A stretch of DNA of 64,000 nucleotides from Microbacterium stercoris. Lineage in GTDB: Bacteria > Actinomycetota > Actinomycetes > Actinomycetales > Microbacteriaceae. Position numbers and translations under genes: made by a program. The notes beneath the pieces are model-generated. The model saw only the letters and a list, made by a program, of their open reading frames with translations. It was not told the DNA's origin and searched no databases. The stretch is taken from positions 595,587 to 659,586 of the forward strand of contig NZ_JAGFOA010000001.1 in assembly GCF_017592545.1 (NCBI RefSeq), in the 5' to 3' direction. Below, one piece after another: positions 1-11,639 of the stretch (position 1 is the stretch's first letter; every line of letters begins with the position of its first letter).

Positions 1-1
1 C

Positions 2-1855
<1,854 letters not shown>

Positions 1856-1948
1856 GAGGCCTCTCCCTCGTCGTCGTCAGCGGATGCGGCGACGATAAGT
1901 CGGGCACGGTGCGCGAGCCGAGAGGGTTGACGTGAGAGGGGAGCGGGC

Positions 1949-2161
1949 CTAAGCGCTCGGGCAGTGCAGCGTGCCGTCGGCGTCCTCGCGATGGGCGTCA
2001 CGGCGGAGGCCGCAGTGCGCGCAGGCATCGCCGTCGCGGTTGCGGGGCAGGTTCGGGCTCACCTGCGGCGGGCCGGCGAGGCGGATGAGGGTTTTGTTGA
2101 GCCACAGGTACAGCCCGCCCGCCTCTCGGATGCGGGTACCCAGCGGGGTCTTCTCCGTCAT
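1949..2161 (-). CDS. Small cysteine-containing protein of unknown function (70 aa)
   Basis: I do not recognise this protein. It has 70 residues and begins MTEKTPLGTRIREAGG. A basic-hydrophobic middle (LYLWLNKTLIRLAGPP) is followed by a C-terminal segment with CAHCGL and a final HCPSA, a pattern that could hold one zinc ion. The ATG at 2161 was preferred over longer upstream frames because those would run through the MarR gene on the other strand. A TACACT hexamer on the minus strand ends 7 nt before this ATG, so the message is probably leaderless. It is divergent from the MarR gene and the two starts are only 25 nt apart, which makes it the best candidate target of that regulator. Confidence 0.6.
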   Translation of the reverse strand: MTEKTPLGTRIREAGGLYLWLNKTLIRLAGPPQVSPNLPRNRDGDACAHCGLRRDAHREDADGTLHCPSA

Positions 2162-2189
2162 AACCCTTAGTGTACTAAATAGCCCGATG
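2159..2189. promoter_or_regulatory. Overlapping divergent promoters with a palindrome, likely MarR/OhrR operator
   Basis: The two divergent start codons (minus ATG 2161, plus ATG 2187) enclose 25 nt. At 2167-2178 is the palindrome TTAGTGTACTAA (TTAGT, 2 nt, ACTAA). It contains both -10-like hexamers: TACACT reading left (2174-2169) and TACTAA reading right (2173-2178). A protein bound here would block both promoters. MarR/OhrR proteins bind short AT-rich palindromes over their own promoters, so autorepression together with the 70-aa gene is the natural reading. Confidence 0.55.
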
Positions 2190-2651
2190 TGTGAGACTGG
2201 ACGAGTGCTCGATCCTGATGACGATCTGCTGAGGCTGGAGAACCAGCTCTGCTTCGCGATCGTGACGGCGGCGCGCAATGTCGTCTCGATCTATCGGCCC
2301 GTGCTCGACCCGCTCGGGCTCACCCATCCCCAGTACCTGGTGATGCTGGCCCTCTGGGAGCAGTCGCCCCGCACTCTCGGCGAGATCGCGGAAGAACTGG
2401 CCTTCGACCCGGCGACCGCGTCGCCGCTCGTCAAGCGCCTCGAGGCTCAGGGCTTGGTGACCCGCAGCCGCCGACCCGATGACGAGCGCCGTCTCGACAT
2501 CGAGCTCACCGAGTCGGGCCGCGCACTGCGTGAGCGCGCACTGAGCGTTCCGCTGCAGATCATGGAGCGCGTGGGCATGACCCCCGACGAGGTGGCGTCC
2601 CTGCGTGACGCGCTCAAGCCGTTCTCGGGTCGCATCGACAAGTCCCTCTGA
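2187..2651 (+). CDS. ohrR: MarR-family transcriptional regulator, OhrR-like redox sensor
   Basis: A winged-helix MarR repressor of about 154 residues. The segment LENQLCFAIVTAARNVVSIY followed by RPVLDPLGLTHPQYLVMLALW closely follows OhrR proteins, in which the single N-terminal cysteine of LENQLCF is oxidised by organic hydroperoxides and releases DNA. Here that cysteine is Cys22 from the ATG at 2187, or Cys16 from a GTG at 2205, which would match the usual OhrR length better; the start is therefore uncertain. Cys2 is present only with the earlier start. The DNA-binding helices (LGEIAEELAFDPATASPLVK) and wing (SRRPDDERRLDIELTESG) are intact. No ohr peroxidase gene is visible in this window, so the usual partner must be elsewhere or replaced by the divergent 70-aa gene or the catalase. 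Confidence 0.85.
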   Translation: MCETGRVLDPDDDLLRLENQLCFAIVTAARNVVSIYRPVLDPLGLTHPQYLVMLALWEQSPRTLGEIAEELAFDPATASPLVKRLEAQGLVTRSRRPDDERRLDIELTESGRALRERALSVPLQIMERVGMTPDEVASLRDALKPFSGRIDKSL

Positions 2652-2690
2652 GCGGGTCTCCCGCCTGGGATTCCCCTCCGGATCGGCGCC

Positions 2691-2741
2691 GGATCTTCGA
2701 ACAAAGATCCAACTGTCGGTGGCCCCGCCTAGACTGGACGG
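2691..2741 (+). promoter_or_regulatory. uvrA promoter with inverted repeat over the -35 region
   Basis: TAGACT at 2730-2735 ends 6 nt (GGACGG) before the uvrA GTG, giving a probable leaderless transcript. Upstream, GGATCTT (2691-2697) and AAGATCC (2704-2710) form a perfect 7-bp inverted repeat around CGAACA. It may be a weak terminator for the MarR gene or a protein-binding site covering the -35 region. The centre contains TCGAAC, one half of the actinobacterial LexA box, but the other half does not match. Confidence 0.5.
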
Positions 2742-5645
2742 GTGCCGATCGTCCCCGTCTCCAGCCCCGGAAAGATCAGTGTGCGCGGTGCCCGCGTGCA
2801 CAATCTGAAGAACGTCGACCTCGAGATCCCACGTGACTCCATGGTGGTGTTCACCGGTCTCTCCGGGTCGGGAAAGTCGAGCCTCGCGTTCGACACGATC
2901 TTCGCCGAGGGCCAGCGCCGCTATGTCGAGTCGCTCAGTGCCTACGCCCGTCAGTTCCTCGGCCAGGTCGACCGCCCCGACGTCGACTTCATCGAGGGCC
3001 TGAGCCCCGCGGTCTCGATCGACCAGAAGTCGACCAACCGCAACCCGCGCTCGACCGTCGGCACGATCACCGAGATCTACGACTACATGCGCCTTCTCTG
3101 GGCGCGCATCGGCGTGCCGCACTGTCCCCAGTGCGGGGAGCGCATCCAGCGGCAGACGGTGCAGCAGATCGCGGATCAGCTCAACGATCTGCCCGAGGGC
3201 ACTCGGTACCAGGTCGTCGCCCCCGTCGTCAGCCAGAAGAAGGGCGAGTTCGTCGACCTCTTCAAGGAGCTCGGCGCCAAGGGCTACTCGCGAGCCATCG
3301 TCGACGGCGATCTCATCCAGCTCGCCGAGCCGCCCGTGCTGAAGAAGAGCTACAAGCACGACATCTCGGTCGTCATCGACCGCCTCGTCTCGCGCGAGAA
3401 CATGCTCGGACGCATCACCGACTCGGTCGAGACGGCGCTCGGACTGGCGGGCGGGGTCCTCCAGGTGAACTTCGTCGACGAAGAGGGCGACGACGCCTGG
3501 CAGTCGTTCTCGGAGAAGCTCTCGTGCCCGAACGGGCACGCGCTGCAGCTGACGGAGATCGAACCGCGCACCTTCTCGTTCAACGCCCCCTTCGGGGCCT
3601 GTCCGGCGTGCTCCGGTCTCGGGACGCGCATGTCGGTCGATGTCGAGCTCATGCTCGGCGACGAGGAGCTCTCGATCCGCGAGGGCGTCATCGTGCCCTG
3701 GACCACCCAGGGCAAGGGCCTGTTCCAGTACTACGAGCGCCTGCTGGTCGGGTTGGCGCACGACCTCAACTTCTCGCTCGACACCCCCTGGCGCGCGCTT
3801 CCTCAGGATGTCAAGGACGCGGTGCTGCACGGCGAGGGCTACAACGTCAACGTCCGCTACAAGAACCGCTGGGGCCGCGAGGTGCGGTACGCCAGCGGCT
3901 TCGAGGGCGTCGTCCCGTACATCGAGCGGCAGTGGTCGCAGGCCGAGAGCGATGCCCAGCGCCAGCGGTGGTCCGAGTATCTCCGTGAGGTCCCGTGCCC
4001 CGTCTGCGATGGCGATCGCCTCAAGCCCGAGGTTCTGGCCGTGAAGGTGCACGATCGCTCGATCGCGGATGTCTCGCACCTCAGCCTCGAAGACGCCCGC
4101 GGGTTCATGGATCTCCTGACGCTCACTGATCGCGAGGCGCACATCGCCGCGCAGGTGCTGCGCGAGATCCGCGTGCGCCTCGACTTCCTCATCCGGGTGG
4201 GACTGAACTACCTCACGCTCAGCCGGGCTGCGGGTTCGCTCTCGGGCGGCGAAGCCCAGCGCATCCGCCTCGCCACGCAGATCGGCACCGGCCTGACGGG
4301 CGTGCTGTATGTGCTCGACGAGCCGTCGATCGGCCTGCACCAGCGTGACAACCGTCGCCTGATCGAGACGCTCGTCACGCTGCGCGACCTCGGCAACACC
4401 CTCGTTGTCGTGGAGCATGACGAGGAGACCATCGAGGCCGCCGACTGGATCGTCGACATCGGTCCGGGCGCCGGTGAGGGCGGCGGTGCCGTTGTGCACT
4501 CCGGGCCCTACGCCGAGCTGCTCGCCGACACCGCGTCGATCACCGGCGACTACCTCGCCAAGCGCCGTGAGATCCCGACGCCGCAGAAGCGTCGCAAGAT
4601 CGATCGCAAGCGCATGGTCTCGGTCGTGGGCGCGCGCGAGAACAACCTGCGCGATGTCACGGCCGACTTCCCGCTGGGTGTGCTCACCGCCGTCACCGGC
4701 GTGAGCGGATCCGGCAAGTCCACGCTGGTCAACGACATCCTGTACGAGGTGCTGGCCACGCGTCTCAACGGCGCGCGCCGCGTTGCCGGCAAGCACACGC
4801 GCGTGACGGGCCTCGAGCACCTCGACAAGGTCGTCCACGTCGACCAGGCGCCCATCGGGCGCACCCCTCGTTCGAACCCCGCCACCTACACCGGAGTGTT
4901 CGACCGCATCCGCAACCTCTTCGCCGAGACCCCCGAGGCGAAGGTGCGCGGATACCAGGCCGGCCGTTTCAGCTTCAACGTCAAGGGTGGACGCTGCGAG
5001 GCGTGCTCGGGCGACGGAACCCTGAAGATCGAGATGAACTTCCTGCCCGACGTCTACGTCGACTGCGAGGTCTGTCACGGCAAGCGGTACAACCGCGACA
5101 CCCTGCAGGTGCACTACAAGGGCAAGAACATCGCCGAGGTGCTGGAGATGTCCATCGCCGAGGCCGCCGAGTTCTTCGAGCCGATCCAGGCGATCCATCG
5201 CTACATGAAGACGCTCGTCGATGTGGGGCTCGGCTATGTGCGACTCGGTCAGTCGGCGACGACGCTCTCGGGTGGCGAGGCGCAGCGCGTCAAGCTCGCA
5301 ACCGAGCTCCAGCGTCGCAGCAACGGGCGCAGCATCTACGTGCTCGATGAGCCCACCACCGGTCTGCACTTCGAGGATGTCCGCCGCCTGCTCGAGGTGC
5401 TCAACAGCCTCGTCGAGAAGGGCAACACCGTGATCGTCATCGAGCACAACCTCGACGTCATCAAGTCGGCTGACTGGATCATCGACCTCGGCCCGGAGGG
5501 CGGCTCCGGAGGCGGGCAGATCATCGCCACCGGCACGCCCGAGCAGGTGGCGACCGTCGACGGCAGCCACACCGGCGAGTTCCTGTCCGAGGTGCTGGGC
5601 CTGCGGGCGAGGGAGTCCAAGGCCACGGCCCGCAAGGCGGGTTGA
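2742..5645 (+). CDS. uvrA: Excinuclease ABC subunit A
   Basis: DNA damage recognition ATPase of nucleotide excision repair, acting with UvrB and UvrC. The 967 residues have the full duplicated ABC layout: first Walker [10 protein letters not shown] (residues 39-47), a first zinc module with CPQCGE near residue 125, [16 protein letters not shown] near 500 with [12 protein letters not shown], then the second Walker [10 protein letters not shown] near 655, the second zinc finger (CEACSG ... CEVCHG) near 755-785 and the second LSGGEAQR with [13 protein letters not shown]. The GTG start is set by the -10 hexamer 6 nt upstream and by the conserved start of the domain ([20 protein letters not shown]). 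Its TGA overlaps the uvrC ATG by one base, so the two are translated together. uvrB is not in this window. Confidence 0.98.
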   Translation: MPIVPVSSPGKISVRGARVHNLKNVDLEIPRDSMVVFTGLSGSGKSSLAFDTIFAEGQRRYVESLSAYARQFLGQVDRPDVDFIEGLSPAVSIDQKSTNRNPRSTVGTITEIYDYMRLLWARIGVPHCPQCGERIQRQTVQQIADQLNDLPEGTRYQVVAPVVSQKKGEFVDLFKELGAKGYSRAIVDGDLIQLAEPPVLKKSYKHDISVVIDRLVSRENMLGRITDSVETALGLAGGVLQVNFVDEEGDDAWQSFSEKLSCPNGHALQLTEIEPRTFSFNAPFGACPACSGLGTRMSVDVELMLGDEELSIREGVIVPWTTQGKGLFQYYERLLVGLAHDLNFSLDTPWRALPQDVKDAVLHGEGYNVNVRYKNRWGREVRYASGFEGVVPYIERQWSQAESDAQRQRWSEYLREVPCPVCDGDRLKPEVLAVKVHDRSIADVSHLSLEDARGFMDLLTLTDREAHIAAQVLREIRVRLDFLIRVGLNYLTLSRAAGSLSGGEAQRIRLATQIGTGLTGVLYVLDEPSIGLHQRDNRRLIETLVTLRDLGNTLVVVEHDEETIEAADWIVDIGPGAGEGGGAVVHSGPYAELLADTASITGDYLAKRREIPTPQKRRKIDRKRMVSVVGARENNLRDVTADFPLGVLTAVTGVSGSGKSTLVNDILYEVLATRLNGARRVAGKHTRVTGLEHLDKVVHVDQAPIGRTPRSNPATYTGVFDRIRNLFAETPEAKVRGYQAGRFSFNVKGGRCEACSGDGTLKIEMNFLPDVYVDCEVCHGKRYNRDTLQVHYKGKNIAEVLEMSIAEAAEFFEPIQAIHRYMKTLVDVGLGYVRLGQSATTLSGGEAQRVKLATELQRRSNGRSIYVLDEPTTGLHFEDVRRLLEVLNSLVEKGNTVIVIEHNLDVIKSADWIIDLGPEGGSGGGQIIATGTPEQVATVDGSHTGEFLSEVLGLRARESKATARKAG

Positions 5646-7573
5646 TGGCACAGCAGCTCGCGTACAAGCCGAGAGCGGGGGAGATCCCGACCAATCCCGG
5701 CGTGTACCGCTTCCGCGACGCCAACGGGCGGGTGCTCTACGTCGGCAAGGCGAAGAACCTGCGCCAGCGGCTGTCGAACTACTTCGCGCCGCTGCACACC
5801 CTGCACGAGCGCACGCGCCGGATGGTCACGACCGCGTCGTCGGTCGAGTGGACCGTTGTGCCGACGGACGTCGATTCCCTGCAGCTCGAGTACCAGTGGA
5901 TCAAGGAGTTCGATCCGCCCTTCAACGTCCGCTACAAGGACGACAAGTCGTACCCGTTTATGGCGATCACCCTGGCTGATGAGGCGCCGCGTGTGATCGT
6001 CACACGCAACCACCGCATTCCGGGCGCCAAGTACTTCGGGCCGTACCCGAAGGTCTGGGCGGTGCACGACACCATCGACCTGATGGTGAAGGTGTTCCCG
6101 ATCCGCACCTGCAGTGACGCCTCCTACAAGCGCGCCATGCAGACCGGGCGCCCCTGCTTTCCCGGTCAGATCGGCAAGTGCGGCGGCCCCTGCTCGCACA
6201 AGGTGACGATCGAGGAGCACCGCGCGATCGTCGACGACTTCATCGCGTTTATGCAGGGCGGGGACGAGCGCTTCACTCGTGACCTGACTGCGCGCATGAA
6301 GGCGGCCGCCGCCGCGATGGACTACGAGCAGGCCGCGATCCTGCGCGACCGGCTGACCTCGATCGAGGCGGTGCTCAACAAGAGCGCGCTCGTGCTGCCG
6401 GCAAACGAGGATGCGGATCTGTTCGGCATCGCCGAGGACGAGCTCTCGGCCGCCGTGCAGCATTTCGTCATCCGCGGAGGGCGCGTGCGCGGCGTCAGCT
6501 CGACGACCATCGACAAGGAACTCGACATCTCCGGTGGGGATCTCGTCGACCAGATCCTCCAGCGTGAGTACGGCGACGCCGCCCCCGCCGACGTCCCGCG
6601 CCGCGTCCTCGTCCCGGTCCTTCCCCCGGATGCCGCCGATCTGGAGCTGTGGCTGCGCGAGCGCCGGGGCAAGGCGGTCGAGATCGCTGTCGCGCAGCGG
6701 GGCCAGCGCGCCGAGCTGCTGCGCAACGCCACGCTCAACGCGCAGCAGGCGCTGCTGCGGCACAAGATGCGCCGTACGAGCGACTACGTCGCGCGCACCC
6801 AGGCGCTCAGCGACCTGCAGGAGGCGCTCGGCATGACCGAGGCACCCCTGCGCATCGAGTGCTTCGACATCTCGCACCTCCAGGGCACCAACGTCGTGGG
6901 CTCCATGGTGGTCTTCGAAGACGGCCTGCCCCGCAAGGATCAGTACCGGTCCTTCTCGATCGCGCACACGACGGATGACACCGACTCGATCCACCAGGTG
7001 CTGACCCGGCGGCTCGCGCATCTCGATCGCATCGAGGACGCCCCGGATCCGGGTCCCGACGTGACCGACCCGGATGCCATCGTCGAGACCGAGACGAAGA
7101 GGCGGCGCCGCTTCGCCTATCCGCCGCAGCTGCTGATCGTCGACGGCGGCCGGCCGCAGGTCGAGGCCGCGGCGCGCGCGCTCGCGGATGCGGGACACGA
7201 GGAGATCGCGCTGTGCGGCATCGCCAAGCGCCTCGAGGAGATCTGGCTGCCGGGGGACGACTATCCGGTGATCCTTCCGCGCACGAGCGAGGCGCTGTAC
7301 CTGGTACAGCGTCTGCGTGACGAGGCGCACCGCTTCGCCATCTCGCACCAGCGTCGCAAGCGCAAGCGCGACATCCGCAGTGTGCTCACCGAGATCCCCG
7401 GTCTGGGGGAGGCACGCATCAAGGCCCTCCTGCGCCACTTCGGGTCGGTCTCCGCGCTGCGCTCGGCCACCCAGGAGCAGATCGCCGAGCTGCCCGGCAT
7501 CGGACCGAAACTCGCCGCCACCATCTTCGAGCACCTCCGAGATGACGCGCGGGAAGCCGCCGCCACCGCATAG
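5645..7573 (+). CDS. uvrC: Excinuclease ABC subunit C
   Basis: Dual-incision nuclease of nucleotide excision repair, 642 residues. In order it shows the GIY-YIG nuclease ([20 protein letters not shown], start to about residue 90), the UvrB-binding UVR motif ([20 protein letters not shown] near 220), the RNase H-like nuclease that makes the 5' cut ([20 protein letters not shown] near 400) and a C-terminal helix-hairpin-helix pair ([13 protein letters not shown] ... [13 protein letters not shown]). The ATG at 5645 overlaps the uvrA stop codon by one base; a TTG directly before it is less likely. The stop codon TAG is also the first three bases of the TAGGCT -10 element of the next gene, rapZ. 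Confidence 0.98.
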   Translation: MAQQLAYKPRAGEIPTNPGVYRFRDANGRVLYVGKAKNLRQRLSNYFAPLHTLHERTRRMVTTASSVEWTVVPTDVDSLQLEYQWIKEFDPPFNVRYKDDKSYPFMAITLADEAPRVIVTRNHRIPGAKYFGPYPKVWAVHDTIDLMVKVFPIRTCSDASYKRAMQTGRPCFPGQIGKCGGPCSHKVTIEEHRAIVDDFIAFMQGGDERFTRDLTARMKAAAAAMDYEQAAILRDRLTSIEAVLNKSALVLPANEDADLFGIAEDELSAAVQHFVIRGGRVRGVSSTTIDKELDISGGDLVDQILQREYGDAAPADVPRRVLVPVLPPDAADLELWLRERRGKAVEIAVAQRGQRAELLRNATLNAQQALLRHKMRRTSDYVARTQALSDLQEALGMTEAPLRIECFDISHLQGTNVVGSMVVFEDGLPRKDQYRSFSIAHTTDDTDSIHQVLTRRLAHLDRIEDAPDPGPDVTDPDAIVETETKRRRRFAYPPQLLIVDGGRPQVEAAARALADAGHEEIALCGIAKRLEEIWLPGDDYPVILPRTSEALYLVQRLRDEAHRFAISHQRRKRKRDIRSVLTEIPGLGEARIKALLRHFGSVSALRSATQEQIAELPGIGPKLAATIFEHLRDDAREAAATA

Positions 7574-7584
7574 GCTTGTAATCG

Positions 7585-8481
7585 ATGATCGGCGAGGAGC
7601 AGGCAACGGAACCGGCGACCCGCATGGGCGAGGTGCTCATCGTGACGGGCATGTCCGGCGCGGGCCGGTCCACGGTGGCGAACGCGCTCGAGGACCTCGA
7701 CTGGTACGTAGTCGACAATCTCCCGCCCCAGATGCTGCGGCCGCTGCTCGATCTCTCGGGACGCCTGGGCGATCATCTTCCCCGCGTCGCGGCGGTGGTC
7801 GACGTGCGGGGCCGTGATCTGTTCGCGGAGCTGCCCGCGGAGGCGCAGGCGATCCGTGACGGCAACAACCTGCGGGTGGTCTTCCTCGACGCCTCCGACG
7901 ACGTGCTCGTGCAGCGCTTCGAGTCGGTGCGCCGACCGCATCCGCTGCAGGGCAACGGAACCCTCGTCGACGGCATCCGCCGCGAGCGGGAGATGCTCGC
8001 GCCCCTTCGCGAGAGCGCAGACCTGGTCATCGACACCTCGCGCTTCAACATCCACCAGCTGGCCACGCGGGTGGGCGAGCTGTTCGCCGACGCCGACACC
8101 CCGGCGCACATCGTCACGCTGCAGAGCTTCGGGTTCAAGTACGGCGTGCCCACCGATGCGGACATCGTCGCCGACATGCGGTTCCTCCCGAACCCGTTCT
8201 GGATCGACGAGCTGCGCGGGCACACGGGCGAGGACGCGGAGGTGTCTCGTTACGTGCTCAAGCAGGAGGGCGCGGCCGAGTTCCTCGAGGCCTACGCCGC
8301 CGCGCTCAAGCCCGTGCTCGCCGGCTATCAGCGCGAGAACAAGCGCCACTCGACCGTGGCGATCGGATGCACCGGCGGCAAGCACCGCTCGGTTGCGATG
8401 ACGATCGCCCTCGCCGAGCGGCTGAAGGATGTTCCCGGCGTCGCCGTGCGCCTGCGTCACCGCGATCTCGGCCGCGAGTAG
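7585..8481 (+). CDS. rapZ: RapZ/YvcJ family nucleotide-binding protein
   Basis: A P-loop protein of 298 residues with Walker A GMSGAGRST near residue 20. The C-terminal RapZ domain contains SFGFKYGVPTDADIVADMRF and IGCTGGKHRSVAM. In E. coli RapZ binds small RNAs and controls amino-sugar synthesis; in Gram-positives YvcJ is a GTPase/ATPase of less clear role. The order uvrC-rapZ-whiA is common in actinobacteria and Firmicutes. A TAGGCT box (7571-7576) that reuses the uvrC stop codon lies 8 nt before the ATG, indicating its own leaderless promoter in addition to read-through from uvrAC. The yvcK/cofD-like gene that often follows rapZ is absent here. Confidence 0.95.
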   Translation: MIGEEQATEPATRMGEVLIVTGMSGAGRSTVANALEDLDWYVVDNLPPQMLRPLLDLSGRLGDHLPRVAAVVDVRGRDLFAELPAEAQAIRDGNNLRVVFLDASDDVLVQRFESVRRPHPLQGNGTLVDGIRREREMLAPLRESADLVIDTSRFNIHQLATRVGELFADADTPAHIVTLQSFGFKYGVPTDADIVADMRFLPNPFWIDELRGHTGEDAEVSRYVLKQEGAAEFLEAYAAALKPVLAGYQRENKRHSTVAIGCTGGKHRSVAMTIALAERLKDVPGVAVRLRHRDLGRE

Positions 8482-8595
8482 CCGGATCTGGCTCCACCGA
8501 GGCGGGTGCGCCCATCCGGTGAACAAGAGGCGCTCCTAGCGCCCCTGGCTGTGAAGTCGCCCCCGGTCTCCGAGCGCCGCACGGACCTCGCCAGG

Positions 8596-8650
8596 TAGGC
8601 TTTCTCTTCGCGCCGGGCATGGCGCGCGCAGTTTTCGAAGTAGGGAGCAC
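8596..8650 (+). promoter_or_regulatory. whiA promoter -10 and ribosome binding site
   Basis: TAGGCT at 8596-8601 is a good -10 element in the 170-nt gap after rapZ. AGGGAG near 8643-8648 sits about 5 nt before a GTG at 8652, so whiA, unlike its neighbours, has a leader of about 40 nt. These signals favour the GTG over an in-frame ATG at 8619, which lacks a ribosome binding site and would add residues not found in WhiA proteins. Confidence 0.5.
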
Positions 8651-8651
8651 G

Positions 8652-9623
8652 GTGTCTCTGACCGCCGATGTCAAGGCCGAACTGACCGCCATCCGGGACC
8701 CGCGACCGACGGTGCGCGTCGCCGAGCTGACCGCTCTTCTGCGGTTCGCGGGCGGCCTCCACTCCATCGCGGGACGTGTGGCGGTCGAGGCCGAGGTCGA
8801 CACCCCCGACCTCGCGCGCCGCACCGCGCGCGACATCGCCGAGATCTACGGCGTGCGTCCCGAGCTCGCCCGCATCCAGGGCTCCGGCAGCCGCGAGGGC
8901 GAGTACTTCGCCGTGCGCGTCGTCGACGGCGGCGAGACGCTGGCGCGTCAGACGGGCCTCCTTGACATCCGCCGCCGCCCCGTGCGCGGTCTGCCGAACA
9001 AGCTCACCACCGGCTCGCGCGACGACCTCGCGGCGGTCTGGCGCGGCGCGTTCCTCGCCTCCGGCAGCCTCTCTGAGCCCGGTCGGTCGGCCTCCCTCGA
9101 GATCGCCTGCCCGACGGGCGAAGCGGGCATGGCGCTGGTCGGCGCCGCCCACCGCATCGGCGTCGCCGCGAAGGCCCGCGAGGTGCGCGGCGTCCCGCGC
9201 GTGGTCATCCGCGAGGCCGAGGCCATCCGCGGAATGCTGCTCGCCATCGGCGCCGTTCAGACCGCGGCCGAGTGGGACCAGCTCCGCCAGCGCCGCGAGG
9301 TGCGCGCGGGCGTGAACCGCCTCGTCAACTTCGACGACGCCAACCTGCGCCGTTCGGCGCAGGCCGCGGTCGCCGCGTGCGCACGTGTCGAGCGCGCCCT
9401 GGAGATCCTCGGCGAGGATGTGCCGGCTCACCTCAAGCAGGCCGGAGAGCTCCGTCTCGCGCACCGCGACGCGAGCCTCGACGAGCTCGGCCACCACGCC
9501 GAGCCGCCGCTCACCAAGGACGCCGTGGCGGGACGCATCCGCCGGCTCCTCGCGATGGCCGACAAGCGCGCCGAGCAGGATGGCGTGCCCGGCACCGAGT
9601 CCGCCGTGCCCGCGGGCTCCTGA
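8652..9623 (+). CDS. whiA: DNA-binding protein WhiA (sporulation/cell-division regulator family)
   Basis: WhiA joins a degenerate LAGLIDADG homing-endonuclease fold to a C-terminal helix-turn-helix. In Streptomyces it works with WhiB to start sporulation septation; in non-sporulating actinobacteria it is kept and linked to cell division and growth. The 323-residue protein starts (V/M)[13 protein letters not shown], then shows [20 protein letters not shown] and a core with [21 protein letters not shown]. The C-terminal HTH is in the [20 protein letters not shown] segment followed by [17 protein letters not shown]. Length is normal. It stands immediately after rapZ without yvcK and is followed by a strong hairpin, so it ends its transcription unit. 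Confidence 0.97.
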   Translation: MSLTADVKAELTAIRDPRPTVRVAELTALLRFAGGLHSIAGRVAVEAEVDTPDLARRTARDIAEIYGVRPELARIQGSGSREGEYFAVRVVDGGETLARQTGLLDIRRRPVRGLPNKLTTGSRDDLAAVWRGAFLASGSLSEPGRSASLEIACPTGEAGMALVGAAHRIGVAAKAREVRGVPRVVIREAEAIRGMLLAIGAVQTAAEWDQLRQRREVRAGVNRLVNFDDANLRRSAQAAVAACARVERALEILGEDVPAHLKQAGELRLAHRDASLDELGHHAEPPLTKDAVAGRIRRLLAMADKRAEQDGVPGTESAVPAGS

Positions 9624-9647
9624 ACCACCGCACCTCTGCTTCGCGCG

Positions 9648-9683
9648 CCGCCCCGGCCGATCCGAACGGATCAGCCGGGGCGG
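9648..9683 (+). terminator. GC-rich hairpin terminator after whiA
   Basis: CCGCCCCGGC (9648-9657) pairs with GCCGGGGCGG (9674-9683). After one C-A mismatch GATCC pairs with GGATC around a GAAC loop. There is no T-run, as is usual for actinobacterial terminators. Confidence 0.75.
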
Positions 9684-9721
9684 TTCGCGTAAAGGGGCGT
9701 CCAGAGGCTTCCCAGGCTCAC

Positions 9722-9727
9722 TAGGAT
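9722..9727 (+). promoter_or_regulatory. sodA -10 element
   Basis: TAGGAT lies about 80 nt before the sodA ATG, predicting a leader of roughly 70 nt. The leader carries GGATGG and GGGAAA just before the start codon. An upstream in-frame ATG inside the -10 element (9726) is rejected because the added residues are arginine-rich and not part of superoxide dismutases. Confidence 0.5.
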
Positions 9728-9806
9728 GAAGAGGGTCCGGTCCCGTCGTGCGCGACGCGGACGTTCACCTCGGAGCGCCGCTTCCGGCGCGGATGGGAAA
9801 CATCGC

Positions 9807-10433
9807 ATGGCTGTCTACACCCTCCCCGATCTGCCCTACGACTACGCGGCGCTCGAGCCGCACATCAGCGGCAAGATCATGGAGCTGCACCACGACAAGC
9901 ACCACGCCGCCTACGTGGCCGGCGCCAACACGGCGCTCGAGCAGCTCGGCGCCGCGCGTGAGAGCGGTGACTTCGCGAACATCAACAAGCTCGAGAAGGA
10001 CCTCGCGTTCCACCTCGGCGGTCACACCAACCACACCATCTTCTGGAACAACCTCTCGCCGAACGGCGGGGGAGAGCCCGAGGGTGAGCTCGCCGCCGCG
10101 ATCGCCGACCAGTTCGGATCGTTCGCCGCCTTCCAGGCGCACTTCGCCGCCGTCGCCAACGGCATCCAGGGATCCGGCTGGTCCGTCCTCGCCTGGGACG
10201 CCATCGGCCAGCGCCTCTCGATCTTCCAGCTCTTCGACCAGCAGGCCAACGTCCCGCTCGGTGTGACGCCCCTGCTGATGCTCGACATGTGGGAGCACGC
10301 GTTCTACCTCGACTACCTCAACGTGAAGGCCGAGTACGTCAAGGCGTTCTGGAACATCGCCAACTGGGCTGACGTCGCCGCCCGCTTCGACGCCGCCCGC
10401 ACCAAGACCGCCGGCCTTCTCATCGCCGGCTGA
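9807..10433 (+). CDS. sodA: Superoxide dismutase, Mn-type (Fe/Mn family)
   Basis: Converts superoxide to oxygen and peroxide in the cytoplasm. The 208-residue protein starts [20 protein letters not shown] and has the four expected metal ligands: His28 (MELHHDKHH), His76 ([10 protein letters not shown]), Asp160 and His164 ([11 protein letters not shown]). The GGHTNH motif together with Gln in [10 protein letters not shown] is typical of manganese or cambialistic enzymes rather than strict iron enzymes. It is a single-gene unit between the whiA terminator and its own perfect 13-bp hairpin. Confidence 0.96.
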   Translation: MAVYTLPDLPYDYAALEPHISGKIMELHHDKHHAAYVAGANTALEQLGAARESGDFANINKLEKDLAFHLGGHTNHTIFWNNLSPNGGGEPEGELAAAIADQFGSFAAFQAHFAAVANGIQGSGWSVLAWDAIGQRLSIFQLFDQQANVPLGVTPLLMLDMWEHAFYLDYLNVKAEYVKAFWNIANWADVAARFDAARTKTAGLLIAG

Positions 10434-11537
<1,104 letters not shown>

Positions 11538-11564
11538 GCTGAGCCCGTCACCTGACGACGTCTC

Positions 11565-11607
11565 GAAGGCCCGTCGATCCCGCGTCATGCGGAGTCGGCG
11601 GGCCTTC
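11565..11607 (+). terminator. Hairpin between gap and pgk, probable terminator
   Basis: GAAGGCCCG (11565-11573) pairs perfectly with CGGGCCTTC (11599-11607). The 25-nt loop can form an imperfect inner stem. It may terminate or attenuate gap transcripts before the pgk promoter at 11627. Confidence 0.6.
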
Positions 11608-11639
11608 AGCGTTCCCCCAGGGTTGGTAGAGTCGAACCG

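Noticed and set aside
2697..2712. LexA (SOS) box upstream of uvrA
   Set aside because: TCGAAC is followed by ATCCAA instead of GTTCGA; only half of the site matches. Kept only as a weak possibility inside the inverted-repeat finding.
2175..5651. Very long open frame opposite uvrA, and similar long antisense frames opposite other genes
   Set aside because: High GC content removes stop codons from the opposite strand; the products are Arg/Ala/Asp-rich without any domain, while the plus strand encodes complete known proteins.
9726..9806. Longer N-terminus for superoxide dismutase from ATG 9726
   Set aside because: The extra 27 residues are Arg/Ser-rich, unlike the family, and the codon lies within the -10 element; the conserved start is at 9807.
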